Position numbers and translations under genes: made by a program
Part shown: piece after piece, positions 15,487 to 24,065 of the stretch
Numbering within the stretch: position 1 is the first letter of the stretch
Layout: each line of letters begins with the position of its first letter
Notes under the pieces: generated by a model
What the model saw: only the letters and a program-made list of their open reading frames with translations
Told to the model about the DNA's origin: nothing
Databases searched by the model: none
NCBI GenBank assembly: GCA_022614915.1
Contig: JAKEHV010000272.1
Span: forward strand, 1 to 46,563
Length of the DNA: 46,563 nucleotides
Source: Gemmataceae bacterium
GTDB lineage: Bacteria; Planctomycetota; Planctomycetia; Gemmatales; Gemmataceae
Direction of reading: 5' to 3'

Positions 15487-18400
15487 ATGGGCAGCGCGGA
15501 AATCCTGCACGACCATTGGCTGGCGATCCTCCTCCTCGTCGCGGGATTGGGACTCGCCGGCTGGATGCTCTATGTTCACCGTCAGAGCGGCCGCTGGTCG
15601 TTGCCACTCTTGTTTGGCAGTGCTTCACTTCTGCTAGTCGGCATCGGCGGCTTCACTTTCCTGCCCGAAGAATGGAATTGGTGGGGCGGCGGCATTACAC
15701 TGGGCCTGCTCGTGCTCATGCTGCTGGTTGCCATTGTCACGGGGCAATGGTCCGCGGACTTGGGTTGCGGCGTCGGCGCCGTGCTGTTGTTTTTCCTGGG
15801 CGCTTTGCTGGTGCGGCCGGTCGCAAACCGATTGCAGGACGCGGGACTTTTCCTCCTTAGCCTGCAGCCGCTCGAGCCCGTCTGGCTGCTCTTGCTCCTG
15901 CTTGTGCCCGCGCTCATCTGGTTCAGTTTTCGCAATCTGTCGGGGCTGGGTCCGGTGCGCCGCTATGTCGCCTTGACCTTGCGCGCGCTGCTCATCGTCT
16001 TCTTGGCGCTGGCCTTGGCGGAAACACACGCGCGGCGGCCGGACAAAGACCTCACCGTGCTCGTTCTGTGGGACCGTTCGCTGAGCATTCCACCCGAGCG
16101 CGAAGGCGACCGCGATTTGCGCGAAGAGCGGCTGAAGGACTTTATCAGCGAAGCCATCGCCAAGCGCGGCCCGGGTAAGGAAGGCGACAAGGTGGGTCTG
16201 ATCCTCTTTGGCCGCCGGCCGCGTTTGGAGTTGCCGCCGGCCAGCGTGCCCCAGCTTAAGCTGCCGCGCAACTTCTTAAGTCCCATCGACGACACGTACA
16301 CCAACATCGGCGACGCCATCAAGCTGGCCCTGGCTTCTTTCCCCGAAAACACCGGCAAGCGCATCGTGCTCATCAGCGACGGCAATGAAAACATGGGCTT
16401 GTCCGAAGAGCAAGCCCGCATCGCCAAGCAAAACGGCGTCGAGATCGACATCATCCCCGTGGCGGCCGGCCGGCGCAATCCCAATGAAGTGCTCGTTGAG
16501 CGCATCGAGGCCCCGCCCTTCACCGAGCGCGAAACCCGATTGCCGTTGCGCATCGTCCTGCGCAGCTTTCATCCGCAATCCGTCGTCGGCAGCTTGCAAC
16601 TCTCGAAAATCAGCCTGGACATGATCAAAGACCAACCCGTTTTCGACGGCGTGCCGCTCTTCGAGACCAAGGTCAAGCTCAAGCCCGGCCTGAACGTCTT
16701 CTACTACCAGCAACCCGGCTCGAAGAAAGACGACGCCTATACCTATGAGGCCAAGTTCGTCCCCCTCTATGTCGAGAACAACCGCGGCGAAAAGGTGCAG
16801 AAGGACTTTCCCGGTGACCGCATCGAGAATAACCGGGCCAGCGTCAGCGTGATGTCGCGCGGCCAACGCGCGGTGCTCCTGGTCGAGCCGAACGTGGGCG
16901 ATCACCAACTCCTCGCCGACCGCCTGCGCCAGGCCAAGTCCAGCATGAAGGTGGTGACCATCGACCCCAGCCGGCTGCCGCAAGACCCGATGCAGCTCGC
17001 CATCGTCCTTAGCAAGTTCGACGGCATCATTCTCGCCAACATCCCTGCCGACGCCCTGACCGACGAGCAGCAAAAAGTGATCCGCAGCAACACGCACGAC
17101 CAAGGCGCGGGCTTCATCATGGTCGGCGGACCGCAGAGCTTCGGCGCCGGCGGCTGGCAGGGCACGGAGCTGGAAAAGGCCATGCCGGTCACCTCCGACC
17201 TCAAGTCCGTCAAGGTCGAGGGCAAAAGCGGGCTGGTGCTCATCATGCATGCTTCGGAGATCGCCGAGGGCAACGCCTGGCAACGCAAGATCGCCAAGCT
17301 CGCGATAGAGAAGCTGTCGCCCATGGACATGATCGGGGTGCTCTATTATGACCATGGCTTCCAGGGCGCCGGCGGGCACACCTGGTTCATCCCCTTCCAG
17401 GAAATCGGAACCAAGCGTAACGCCCTCATCTCCAAGCTCGACGGCATGATGCCGGGCGACATGCCCGACGTTGATCCGTCTTTGATCAAGTCCTACGACG
17501 AACTCACCAAGCCGGAATACGCATTGGGCACTAAGCACATCATCTTTATCAGCGACGGCGACCACTGGGAAGCCAGTCTAGCGCTGTTGCGCAAGATCAA
17601 GAATGCAAAGATCACATGCACCACGGTGTGTATTACATCGCACGGCCAGGCGGAAATTGACAAAATGAGAAGGATGGCAGCAGTGACTGGAGGAAGACCG
17701 TGGCACGTCAAGGACCCCTCGGAGCTGCCGTCGATCTATATCAAAGAAGCGCGGCTCATCAGCCAGTCTTTCGTCCATGAGAAACCGTTCCAGCCGCAAC
17801 TGGTATTCCGCGGCGGTCCGACCGAAGGCATGTCGAATCCCTTGGATCCCTTGCACGGATTCGTACGCACCACCAAGCGGTCTTCCCCATTGGTAGAAGT
17901 GCCAATCCAGACTCCGAAGATCGGCGACGCCCAGTTTCCCATTCTCGCCTACTGGCAATATGGCTTGGGAAAATCGGTCGCGTTCACCAGCGACGCGCGC
18001 ACGCAGCCCGGCGGCAAAGCCTATTGGGACCGCGATTGGGCCAACTCCAACATCTACATCAAGTTCTGGGAGCAGACCGTCGATTGGTCGCTGCGCTCGC
18101 TCGAATCCGGCAAGTTCTTGCAGGTCAACACCGAGACGCGTGACGGCAAGGTCCGCGTCATCGTCGAAGCCCATGAGGAAGACAGCAATAAAACGCCGAT
18201 CACAGACGTGGAATTGAAGGCGGGCATTTCCTCGCCCTCGTTCAAAGGGCCCGACGGCCGCAAGATCGACCTTAAGTTTGAGCAGAAGAACGCCGGCGTT
18301 TACGAAGCGGAATTCGTGGCCGAGGAAGTGGGCTCGTATTTCCTCACCATCCAGGCCAAATGGCGCAAAGACGGCAAGGAAATCGTGGACGCGGTGCGCA

Positions 18401-18996
18401 CCGGCGTCACTATTCCGTATTCGCCCGAGTTCGCGGAGATGGAAAGCAACACCGCCCTGTTGGAACGGCTGCGCGAAATCACAGGCGGTAAACGCTATGA
18501 CGACGACTACGCCAACCTGATGTTTGCCGCCCAGAATCGCGAGGTTTTCCGCATGGCCCCGATCAGCCATCAGAGCATGCAGACATTGTGGTATTGGCTG
18601 GTGTTTTTGGCGGGTGTCTGCTTCCTGTTGGATATTGCCGTGCGCCGCATCGCCTTGGAGCCGGCGGTCGCAGTAGCCTACGCGACGCGGGTTTGGGACC
18701 GCCTGCGCCGCCGTGAGGTCGCCGAGCAAACCACGGTGTTCCTCGAGCGCCTAAAGACCAAGAAGGCGGAAGTGGGCGAGCTTCTGGAAAAAAAGAAAGC
18801 CGCCAAGCGCTTCGAAGCCGGCGAAGTGGTCGTGGGTGAGATCGTCGTCGCCGGCCCGCAGGCCGCCGGCACAGCGCCGAAGAAAGCCGAAGCCAAGAAG
18901 CTCGCCCCGGAAAAGAAGAAGGAAGAAGCCGCCGACTTCGCCTCGCGCCTCATGAAGGCCAAGAAAAAGGCCATGGAAGAACGAGACAAGAAATAA
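15487..18996 (+). CDS. Large membrane protein with VWA and glutamine-amidotransferase-like domains
   Basis: The 1169-residue protein has several N-terminal membrane helices (about 10-180). A VWA domain follows with MIDAS DRSLS at 196-200, TNIGDAI (Thr of the MIDAS) and VLISDGNEN. After a beta-sandwich region (330-450) comes a class I glutamine-amidotransferase-like fold (AVLLVEPNVGDHQLLADRL ... GAGFIMVGGPQSFGAGG). A second VWA-like segment (LVLIMHASEIAEG ... IIFISDGDHWE) has lost its DxSxS. A membrane helix lies near 1035-1055, then a Lys/Ala-rich coiled-coil tail (KKKAMEERDKK). Such proteins typically sit beside MoxR/DUF58/Bat genes, as here. They are thought to act in envelope protein assembly with a MoxR chaperone. 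The specific role is unknown. Confidence 0.85.
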   Translation: MGSAEILHDHWLAILLLVAGLGLAGWMLYVHRQSGRWSLPLLFGSASLLLVGIGGFTFLPEEWNWWGGGITLGLLVLMLLVAIVTGQWSADLGCGVGAVLLFFLGALLVRPVANRLQDAGLFLLSLQPLEPVWLLLLLLVPALIWFSFRNLSGLGPVRRYVALTLRALLIVFLALALAETHARRPDKDLTVLVLWDRSLSIPPEREGDRDLREERLKDFISEAIAKRGPGKEGDKVGLILFGRRPRLELPPASVPQLKLPRNFLSPIDDTYTNIGDAIKLALASFPENTGKRIVLISDGNENMGLSEEQARIAKQNGVEIDIIPVAAGRRNPNEVLVERIEAPPFTERETRLPLRIVLRSFHPQSVVGSLQLSKISLDMIKDQPVFDGVPLFETKVKLKPGLNVFYYQQPGSKKDDAYTYEAKFVPLYVENNRGEKVQKDFPGDRIENNRASVSVMSRGQRAVLLVEPNVGDHQLLADRLRQAKSSMKVVTIDPSRLPQDPMQLAIVLSKFDGIILANIPADALTDEQQKVIRSNTHDQGAGFIMVGGPQSFGAGGWQGTELEKAMPVTSDLKSVKVEGKSGLVLIMHASEIAEGNAWQRKIAKLAIEKLSPMDMIGVLYYDHGFQGAGGHTWFIPFQEIGTKRNALISKLDGMMPGDMPDVDPSLIKSYDELTKPEYALGTKHIIFISDGDHWEASLALLRKIKNAKITCTTVCITSHGQAEIDKMRRMAAVTGGRPWHVKDPSELPSIYIKEARLISQSFVHEKPFQPQLVFRGGPTEGMSNPLDPLHGFVRTTKRSSPLVEVPIQTPKIGDAQFPILAYWQYGLGKSVAFTSDARTQPGGKAYWDRDWANSNIYIKFWEQTVDWSLRSLESGKFLQVNTETRDGKVRVIVEAHEEDSNKTPITDVELKAGISSPSFKGPDGRKIDLKFEQKNAGVYEAEFVAEEVGSYFLTIQAKWRKDGKEIVDAVRTGVTIPYSPEFAEMESNTALLERLREITGGKRYDDDYANLMFAAQNREVFRMAPISHQSMQTLWYWLVFLAGVCFLLDIAVRRIALEPAVAVAYATRVWDRLRRREVAEQTTVFLERLKTKKAEVGELLEKKKAAKRFEAGEVVVGEIVVAGPQAAGTAPKKAEAKKLAPEKKKEEAADFASRLMKAKKKAMEERDKK

Positions 18997-19048
18997 CAAA
19001 TCCGAAACTCGAATTTGAGAATACCCAGAGCATCAAAAAGGACATTGC

Positions 19049-20065
19049 ATGACTGCGCCTCTGCCCATTCAGGAACGTGCCAACCAGTTTCGTCACGAGT
19101 ATGAGCAGGTATTCCAGGAAATCAGCAAAGTCATCGTCGGCAGCCACGACATCATCCACGGCGTCTTGACGTGTTTATTCGTGGGCGGCCACGCTCTTCT
19201 CGAAGGAGTACCGGGCCTGGGCAAGACGCTCCTCATCCGCACGCTGAGCCAAGTGCTCGACCTCAAGTTCAACCGCATCCAGTTCACGCCCGACCTCATG
19301 CCTTCTGACATCATGGGCACGAACATCATCAATGAAGCCGACGACGGCAAGCGCATTTTCACGTTTCAGCCCGGACCGCTGTTCGCGCAGATCGTGCTTG
19401 CCGACGAAATCAACCGAGCCACACCGAAGACGCAATCCGCTTTGCTCGAAGCCATGCAGGAGCACAGCGTCACGATCGGCGGCACCATCCACCGCTTGGA
19501 AGAGCCGTTTTTCGTGATGGCGACACAGAACCCTTTGGAGCAGGAAGGCACGTATCCTCTGCCCGAAGCGCAGCTCGATCGCTTTTTCTTCAAGCTGCTT
19601 GTCAATTACTCGACGCGTGCGGAGATGGGCGTCATCCTTGACCGCACTACCAAGGGCGAGTTTCCGCAGCCGGGCAAGGTGATGGACGGCGCCCGCATCC
19701 GCGAGTGGCAGTCGCTGGTCCGCGAGGTGCTGGTCGCGCCGCCGGTGCAGGACTTCGCCATCCGCCTCATTCTGGCGACGCACCCCGGCGGCGACTTTGC
19801 GGCCGGCGTCAGCAACAAGTTCATCCGCTGCGGCGGCAGCCCGCGCGGCGCCCAGGCCCTCGTGCTGGCGGGCAAAGTCCGCGCCCTATTGGAGGGCCGC
19901 TACAACGTCAGCTTCGACGACATCCGCCGCGTGTATTTACCGGCGCTCAGGCATCGCATCCTGCTCAACTTCGAAGCCCAGGCGGAGAACATCCCGCCGG
20001 ACAACGTGCTCGCCGATGTAATGCATGAAGTGAAAGAGAAACCGCCCGAAACTGGAAAGGCCTAG
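19049..20065 (+). CDS. MoxR-family AAA+ ATPase
   Basis: Walker A GVPGLGKT is at residues 53-60, Walker B VLADE at 116-120, followed by INRATPKTQSALLEAMQEHSVT and the sensor-1 region FFVMATQNPLEQEGTYPLPEAQLDRF, all hallmark MoxR sequences. The C-terminal lid carries RGAQALVLAGKVRALLEGR. MoxR proteins act as chaperones that insert metals or mature VWA-containing partners. Here the VWA protein lies upstream and DUF58 and BatA-like genes downstream, the classic set. AAGGA lies 6 bases before the ATG. The set is split by a small minus-strand cassette after this gene. Confidence 0.93.
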   Translation: MTAPLPIQERANQFRHEYEQVFQEISKVIVGSHDIIHGVLTCLFVGGHALLEGVPGLGKTLLIRTLSQVLDLKFNRIQFTPDLMPSDIMGTNIINEADDGKRIFTFQPGPLFAQIVLADEINRATPKTQSALLEAMQEHSVTIGGTIHRLEEPFFVMATQNPLEQEGTYPLPEAQLDRFFFKLLVNYSTRAEMGVILDRTTKGEFPQPGKVMDGARIREWQSLVREVLVAPPVQDFAIRLILATHPGGDFAAGVSNKFIRCGGSPRGAQALVLAGKVRALLEGRYNVSFDDIRRVYLPALRHRILLNFEAQAENIPPDNVLADVMHEVKEKPPETGKA

Positions 20066-20113
20066 TTGCATGGCTTGCCGTTTCGCACTAACAGAATCCG
20101 TGCAATGGCTGAG

Positions 20114-20437
20114 CTATGTCGGCGTAACCTGAAACGATGTCGACATGCTCTCAACCTCGCCCGCCCGAAGAAAACGAGAAAAGAGTTCGGTCTTGTTGCC
20201 TAAAACAAGTGATTCAATGGGAAAAGCTCGCTCGATTCGACGAAACTGCCAGCGAACGTGTTCGCCCGTGGCGGAATCGTACTCGTGCTCCTCGGCTTGA
20301 CCGAAGGATTCACCCTGACGGCAAGCAGCCTCCTCGGAATCAGCCTGAAAGAGGACGAGCCGTTCTTCCCAAAGGTTCTCCGAAGCCGGCTGGCCCTGAT
20401 GTACACCTTCGAATAGGAGATTGACCGCGTACCACAT
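20114..20437 (-). CDS. DUF4288 domain protein
   Basis: The 107-residue protein opens WYAVNLLFEGVHQGQP and NLWEERLVLFQADSEEAA, then GQAEEHEYDSATGEHVRWQFRRIERAF, the signature of DUF4288, a small single-domain family without known function. The last ten residues (STSFQVTPT) are unlikely to be part of the domain. Its ATG is one base after the stop of the small basic-protein gene upstream, so the two form a tight pair. Base composition is visibly more AT-rich than the flanking moxR and DUF58 genes, and the pair lies on the opposite strand inside their operon, suggesting a later insertion. Domain assignment is fairly sure; a role is not. Confidence 0.78.
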   Translation of the reverse strand: MWYAVNLLFEGVHQGQPASENLWEERLVLFQADSEEAACRQGESFGQAEEHEYDSATGEHVRWQFRRIERAFPIESLVLGNKTELFSRFLRAGEVESMSTSFQVTPT

Positions 20438-20438
20438 G

Positions 20439-20639
20439 TTAGTCCTTCGTCTTCTTGAAACGTTTGTCGCTCAGGAGTTTTTTTGCTTTCTGAGCCGCTC
20501 GATCGCCTTGTTTGGCTGCTTTGCTTATGGCTTCAGAAGTTTGATCGAGCCATTGCGCGGGGAATTCGCGAAGCACTCCGGCTTCGCACTCCTTTGCAAT
20601 TATATCACGGGCTTTCTGCTTGTCGCGCGGATCCGCCAC
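20439..20639 (-). CDS. Small basic protein coupled to the DUF4288 gene
   Basis: The 66-residue protein starts at GTG 20639 with GAGGT nine bases upstream and reads ADPRDKQKARDIIAKECEAG, then LREFPAQWLDQTSEAISKAAKQG and ends in a Lys-rich tail (KKLLSDKRFKKTKD). The frame remains open further upstream into the antisense of the DUF58 gene, but that part is a shadow; the ribosome-binding site decides the start. The protein is helical and strongly basic, so it could bind nucleic acid or ribosomes; I do not recognise the family. It overlaps neither neighbour and ends one base before the DUF4288 start, so co-translation is likely. Confidence 0.6.
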   Translation of the reverse strand: MADPRDKQKARDIIAKECEAGVLREFPAQWLDQTSEAISKAAKQGDRAAQKAKKLLSDKRFKKTKD

Positions 20640-20678
20640 GGGAGCTTGACCTCGTAGAGAACGAATAATACGAAGCGC

Positions 20679-21572
20679 ATGGCCGACACGCAACCACAAC
20701 TTCTGTTGGACCCCCAATTCCTCGTCCGGCTCGAGCAGCTTGAGCTGGTGTCGCGGAAAATCTTCATGGGCCTCATCAAGGGTGAGCGCCGCAGCAAGCG
20801 CAAGGGCCAATCTGTCGAGTTCGCCGACTACCGCAATTACGTCAAGGGCGACGACCTGCGCCATCTCGATTGGAACCTGTACGCCCGCCTCGACCGGCTG
20901 TTCGTGCGCCTCTTTATGGAAGAAGAGGACCTGCACTTCTACGTGCTCATCGACACCAGCATGTCCATGGACTTCGGCAAACCGAGCAAGCTGCATTACG
21001 CCAAGCAAGTGGCGGCGGCGCTGGCCTTCGTCGGTCTGTGCAACATGGACCGCGTGGTCATCGAAGCATTCAACGAGCGGCTGACGCGCTCGCTGCCGGC
21101 GGTGCGCGGCCGGCGCAGCCTGTGGCGCGTGCTTGACTTCCTCAACAAGATCGAGGCCGGCGGCGGCAGCAACTTCAAGGAATCGCTCCGCACTTTCAGT
21201 CTCAAGTCAAGCGGCAAAGGCATCGTTGTCGTCTTGAGCGACTTCTTCGACAAGAACGGTTACGAAGACGCGCTCCGCTACCTCGTCGCCCGCCAGTTCG
21301 ACATTTACTGCATCCAAGTGCTGGCCCATGAGGAGATCGAGCCGGAAATCGTCGGCGACCTCAAGCTCGTGGACGTGGAGGACGACGATGTAGCCGAAAT
21401 CACCGTCAGCGGCCCGCTCCTGAAGCGCTACAAGCAAAACCTGGCGTCGTTCCGCGCGACGCTCAGTGAATTCTGCACCCGCCGCGGCATCAGTTGCCTG
21501 TTCACCGACAACCAGGTGCCGTTTGACCGGCTCGTGCTGACGTATCTACGGCAGCGAGGACTGGTGAAGTGA
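20679..21572 (+). CDS. DUF58 domain protein
   Basis: DUF58 proteins are cytoplasmic VWA-like partners of MoxR. Signature segments are VEFADYRNYVKGDDLRHLDW (46-65) and LFVRLFMEEEDLHFYVLIDTSMSMDFG (74-100), with the MIDAS motif DTSMS at 92-96. Then LVVLSDFFDKNGYEDALRYL-type sequence and a C-terminal FCTRRGISCLFTDNQVPFDRLVLTYLRQRG follow. The length of 297 is typical. The stop is one base before the next ATG, so it is translationally coupled to the BatA-like gene. The preceding moxR gene lies 613 bp upstream because of the minus-strand insertion; the separate promoter this implies is not recognisable. Confidence 0.92.
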   Translation: MADTQPQLLLDPQFLVRLEQLELVSRKIFMGLIKGERRSKRKGQSVEFADYRNYVKGDDLRHLDWNLYARLDRLFVRLFMEEEDLHFYVLIDTSMSMDFGKPSKLHYAKQVAAALAFVGLCNMDRVVIEAFNERLTRSLPAVRGRRSLWRVLDFLNKIEAGGGSNFKESLRTFSLKSSGKGIVVVLSDFFDKNGYEDALRYLVARQFDIYCIQVLAHEEIEPEIVGDLKLVDVEDDDVAEITVSGPLLKRYKQNLASFRATLSEFCTRRGISCLFTDNQVPFDRLVLTYLRQRGLVK

Positions 21573-21573
21573 C

Positions 21574-23931
21574 ATGCTGAAGTTTCTCGCACGCAACTGG
21601 TTTCCGCTCGCCCTCATCGCCCTCTTCGTGTTTTCATTGCCGGGCTTCATCCTGTGCATTCTCAACCTGTCCGGCGTCGACGCCGAGTTCAACACTTGGC
21701 TGCAGGAAAACTTCAACCTCAGCTATCATCTGTCACTCGCGCCGCTGCTAACGATACTGTTTCTCTTGTTGCCGCTCGTCATCGTCATCCTCTATTTCCT
21801 CAAGCTCAAGCGCAAGCCGCTTCAGGTGCCAAGCACCTATCTTTGGAAGAAGAGCATCGAAGACCTGCACGTCAACAGCCTGTTTCAATGGCTGCGCGAG
21901 AACATCCTGCTGCTCTTGCAAGTGCTCGCCGTCATGATCCTCATCTACTCCGTGCTCGGCATCCGCTTCCACGGCGGCACGAGCCAGGGCAAGCACTACA
22001 TCCTCATCATCGACAACTCCGCCAGCATGGCCGCCACCGACGTGTCGCCCAGTCGGCTGGAGTGGGCTAAGCAAGAAGCGCACAAGGAGGTCGAAGCGGC
22101 CGACGACGACGATTACGGCATGATCCTCGTCTTCAACTCCAAGGCCACGACGCTGCAAACTTACACCAACAATAAAGCCAAGCTCCGCGACGCCATCCAG
22201 AGCATCGAGCAAACCGAGCGGCCGACGCGCATCGAAGAAGCGCTGTCTTTGGCGGAGAGCCTCGCCAATCCCGTACGCTCCACGGAAGACGTCGCCGTGC
22301 AGCCCCAGGACGTTCCGGAAGGACAAGAACGCGTGATGGTTCCGGTCAAAGGCATCTCCGCCGTCGTGCATCTTTATTCCGACGGCCGCTACGCCAAGCT
22401 GACCGAGGCCAGCCTTGCCAATCTGGCCGCCAAACAAACCGGCAAGACGCTGCTCGGCGACCTCAACCTGCGCTATCATCGCGCCGGCCAGTCGGGTGCG
22501 GACAAGGTCAACAACCTCGGCATCGTCGCCTTCAACGCTGTCCGCATTCTCAATAAGAACGTCAAGGAGGCCAACCTCGACGTCCAAAAGCTGCAAGTCT
22601 TGCTGCGACTCCAGAACTTTCGTCCGGAGGCGGCCCAAGCGAAAGTGCACTTCGACGTTTATGCCGGCGGCAAAATCGTCCACGCGGAGGCGACCACGGT
22701 GCTGTTGCCCAAGCGTGAATTCAAAAAGGCCGAGCCGGATTCGGATCTGGAAGACAAGGATGTGCCCGGCGAAAACGCAGCCAACATACTCCTGCCCCCA
22801 ATGGACGTGCGTGACAACCTCGTTCTGCATGCCCGCATCGACGGCGCCAACGACCAGTTTCCGCTCGACGACCAGGCCTGGCTCGTCGTCGGCACAGTCC
22901 GCAAGGCCAAGGTGCTCATCGTCGGCCCTAACAATCCCGTGCTCGACGCCTTCTTCGAGCAGGAAGCCTCGTTGCGGCTTGCTTCGACCGAGCAGCTTGC
23001 GGTTGCCGACTTGGGCGGCGAAGCCTATCGGAAAAAGATCAGCGGCGGCGACGTGGACCTGGTCATCTTCGACTGCTGCGCCCCCGCCGATGAAGCCGAT
23101 TTGCCGCAGGCCAACGCCTTCTTCATCGACCGGCCGCCGCCCCCCTGGCAGCGACCGAAGAACACCTTGAAGAATCCGTTCCTGGCTGTCAGCAAGCGCG
23201 AACATCCGTTGTTGCGCTACCTGACCACGCTTTGGGACGTGGGTGTCAACGAGGCCTTTGAATTCGACGTCAAGAAGAACCTCGACGAAAAAGTGAAAGC
23301 GAAGTTCGAGCTGCCCGAAGGCGATCCCAACCGGCGCGTTTATCCGCCGCTCACCAAATTGCTCGAATCGGGCGGCGGCGTGCCCCTCATGTTCACCATG
23401 CCGCGCGGGGCGTACACCGACCTCGTCATGACTTTCGCCCTGGTCGGCGAGGAAGGCGAGCTCATGTCCAACTGGCCGCTCCAACCGAGTTTTCCTTTGT
23501 TCTTCCGCAATGTGCTTTATCTCTTCGGCAACGTGGACGACGCGGTGCGGACCGTGACCGTGCAGCCGGGCGAGCCTATGATCTTGCGGCCGGAAGCTGG
23601 CGTGCAAGCGCTTGAAATCACCCCGCCGAGCGGCGCCAAGTTCCACATGAAGCGCGGCAACCGGCCCGATTTCGTGTTCTCCGCGACGGATAAGGCCGGC
23701 GTGTACCTGGTAAAGCGCGACGACGGCGGCGTGCGCAACTTCTCGGTGAACCTCCTCGACGCCAACGAGAGCAATATCGAGCCGCGCGACGAAATTCGCA
23801 TCGGCAATGAACGCATCAGCGCCGGCCAAGACCGCCCCCAGCCGCGCGACCTGTGGAAATGGATTCTGGTTTTGGCGTTGGTCCTTCTGTTAGTTGAGTG
23901 GTACATTTACACCAAACGAGTGGCGATTTAG
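21574..23931 (+). CDS. BatA-like VWA membrane protein
   Basis: Three N-terminal membrane helices (13-33, 53-76 and 106-127) surround the typical FLKLKRKPLQVPSTYLWKKS segment of BatA proteins. A periplasmic VWA domain follows with an intact MIDAS DNSAS at 147-151, RIEEALSLAE, and VVHLYSDGRYA. A long region (290-750) includes a beta-sandwich (FRPEAAQAKVHFDVYAGG) and a GATase-like stretch (KAKVLIVGPNNPVLDAFFEQE, LVIFDCCAP). A final helix is at 757-778. With MoxR and DUF58 this is the Bat-type system, linked in other bacteria to envelope stress or maturation. It directly follows the DUF58 gene (1-bp gap). Confidence 0.9.
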   Translation: MLKFLARNWFPLALIALFVFSLPGFILCILNLSGVDAEFNTWLQENFNLSYHLSLAPLLTILFLLLPLVIVILYFLKLKRKPLQVPSTYLWKKSIEDLHVNSLFQWLRENILLLLQVLAVMILIYSVLGIRFHGGTSQGKHYILIIDNSASMAATDVSPSRLEWAKQEAHKEVEAADDDDYGMILVFNSKATTLQTYTNNKAKLRDAIQSIEQTERPTRIEEALSLAESLANPVRSTEDVAVQPQDVPEGQERVMVPVKGISAVVHLYSDGRYAKLTEASLANLAAKQTGKTLLGDLNLRYHRAGQSGADKVNNLGIVAFNAVRILNKNVKEANLDVQKLQVLLRLQNFRPEAAQAKVHFDVYAGGKIVHAEATTVLLPKREFKKAEPDSDLEDKDVPGENAANILLPPMDVRDNLVLHARIDGANDQFPLDDQAWLVVGTVRKAKVLIVGPNNPVLDAFFEQEASLRLASTEQLAVADLGGEAYRKKISGGDVDLVIFDCCAPADEADLPQANAFFIDRPPPPWQRPKNTLKNPFLAVSKREHPLLRYLTTLWDVGVNEAFEFDVKKNLDEKVKAKFELPEGDPNRRVYPPLTKLLESGGGVPLMFTMPRGAYTDLVMTFALVGEEGELMSNWPLQPSFPLFFRNVLYLFGNVDDAVRTVTVQPGEPMILRPEAGVQALEITPPSGAKFHMKRGNRPDFVFSATDKAGVYLVKRDDGGVRNFSVNLLDANESNIEPRDEIRIGNERISAGQDRPQPRDLWKWILVLALVLLLVEWYIYTKRVAI

Positions 23932-23937
23932 ATTTTG

Positions 23938-24046
23938 AAACGCAGAGGGCGCGGAGAACGCGGAGAAATAGAAAGGGAAGACAAAAGGACTTTTTGCTTT
24001 TCCTACTTTCTTGTTTTCCTCTGCGTTCTCTGCGGCCTCTGCGTTT
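23938..24046. repeat. Inverted repeat of CGCAGAGG..GAACGC type
   Basis: The left arm at 23938 (AAACGCAGAGGGCGCGGAGA and on) and the right arm at 24020-24046 (ending GCGGCCTCTGCGTTT) pair over about 27 bp with a few mismatches. A T/A-rich centre of about 50 bp separates them. It separates the BatA-like and methyltransferase genes and could terminate transcription or be a small mobile element. Confidence 0.8.
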
Positions 24047-24065
24047 AGATGTGGATAAGTACACC

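Noticed and set aside
16276-17565. A 429-residue minus-strand frame opposite the giant VWA protein
   Set aside because: Val/Ala/Gly-rich shadow translation without domain pattern; the plus-strand gene has clear domains throughout.
21748-23829. A 693-residue open frame on the minus strand
   Set aside because: It lies wholly opposite the BatA-like gene, has composition biased by the GC-rich third codon position of the real gene, and shows no recognisable domain.
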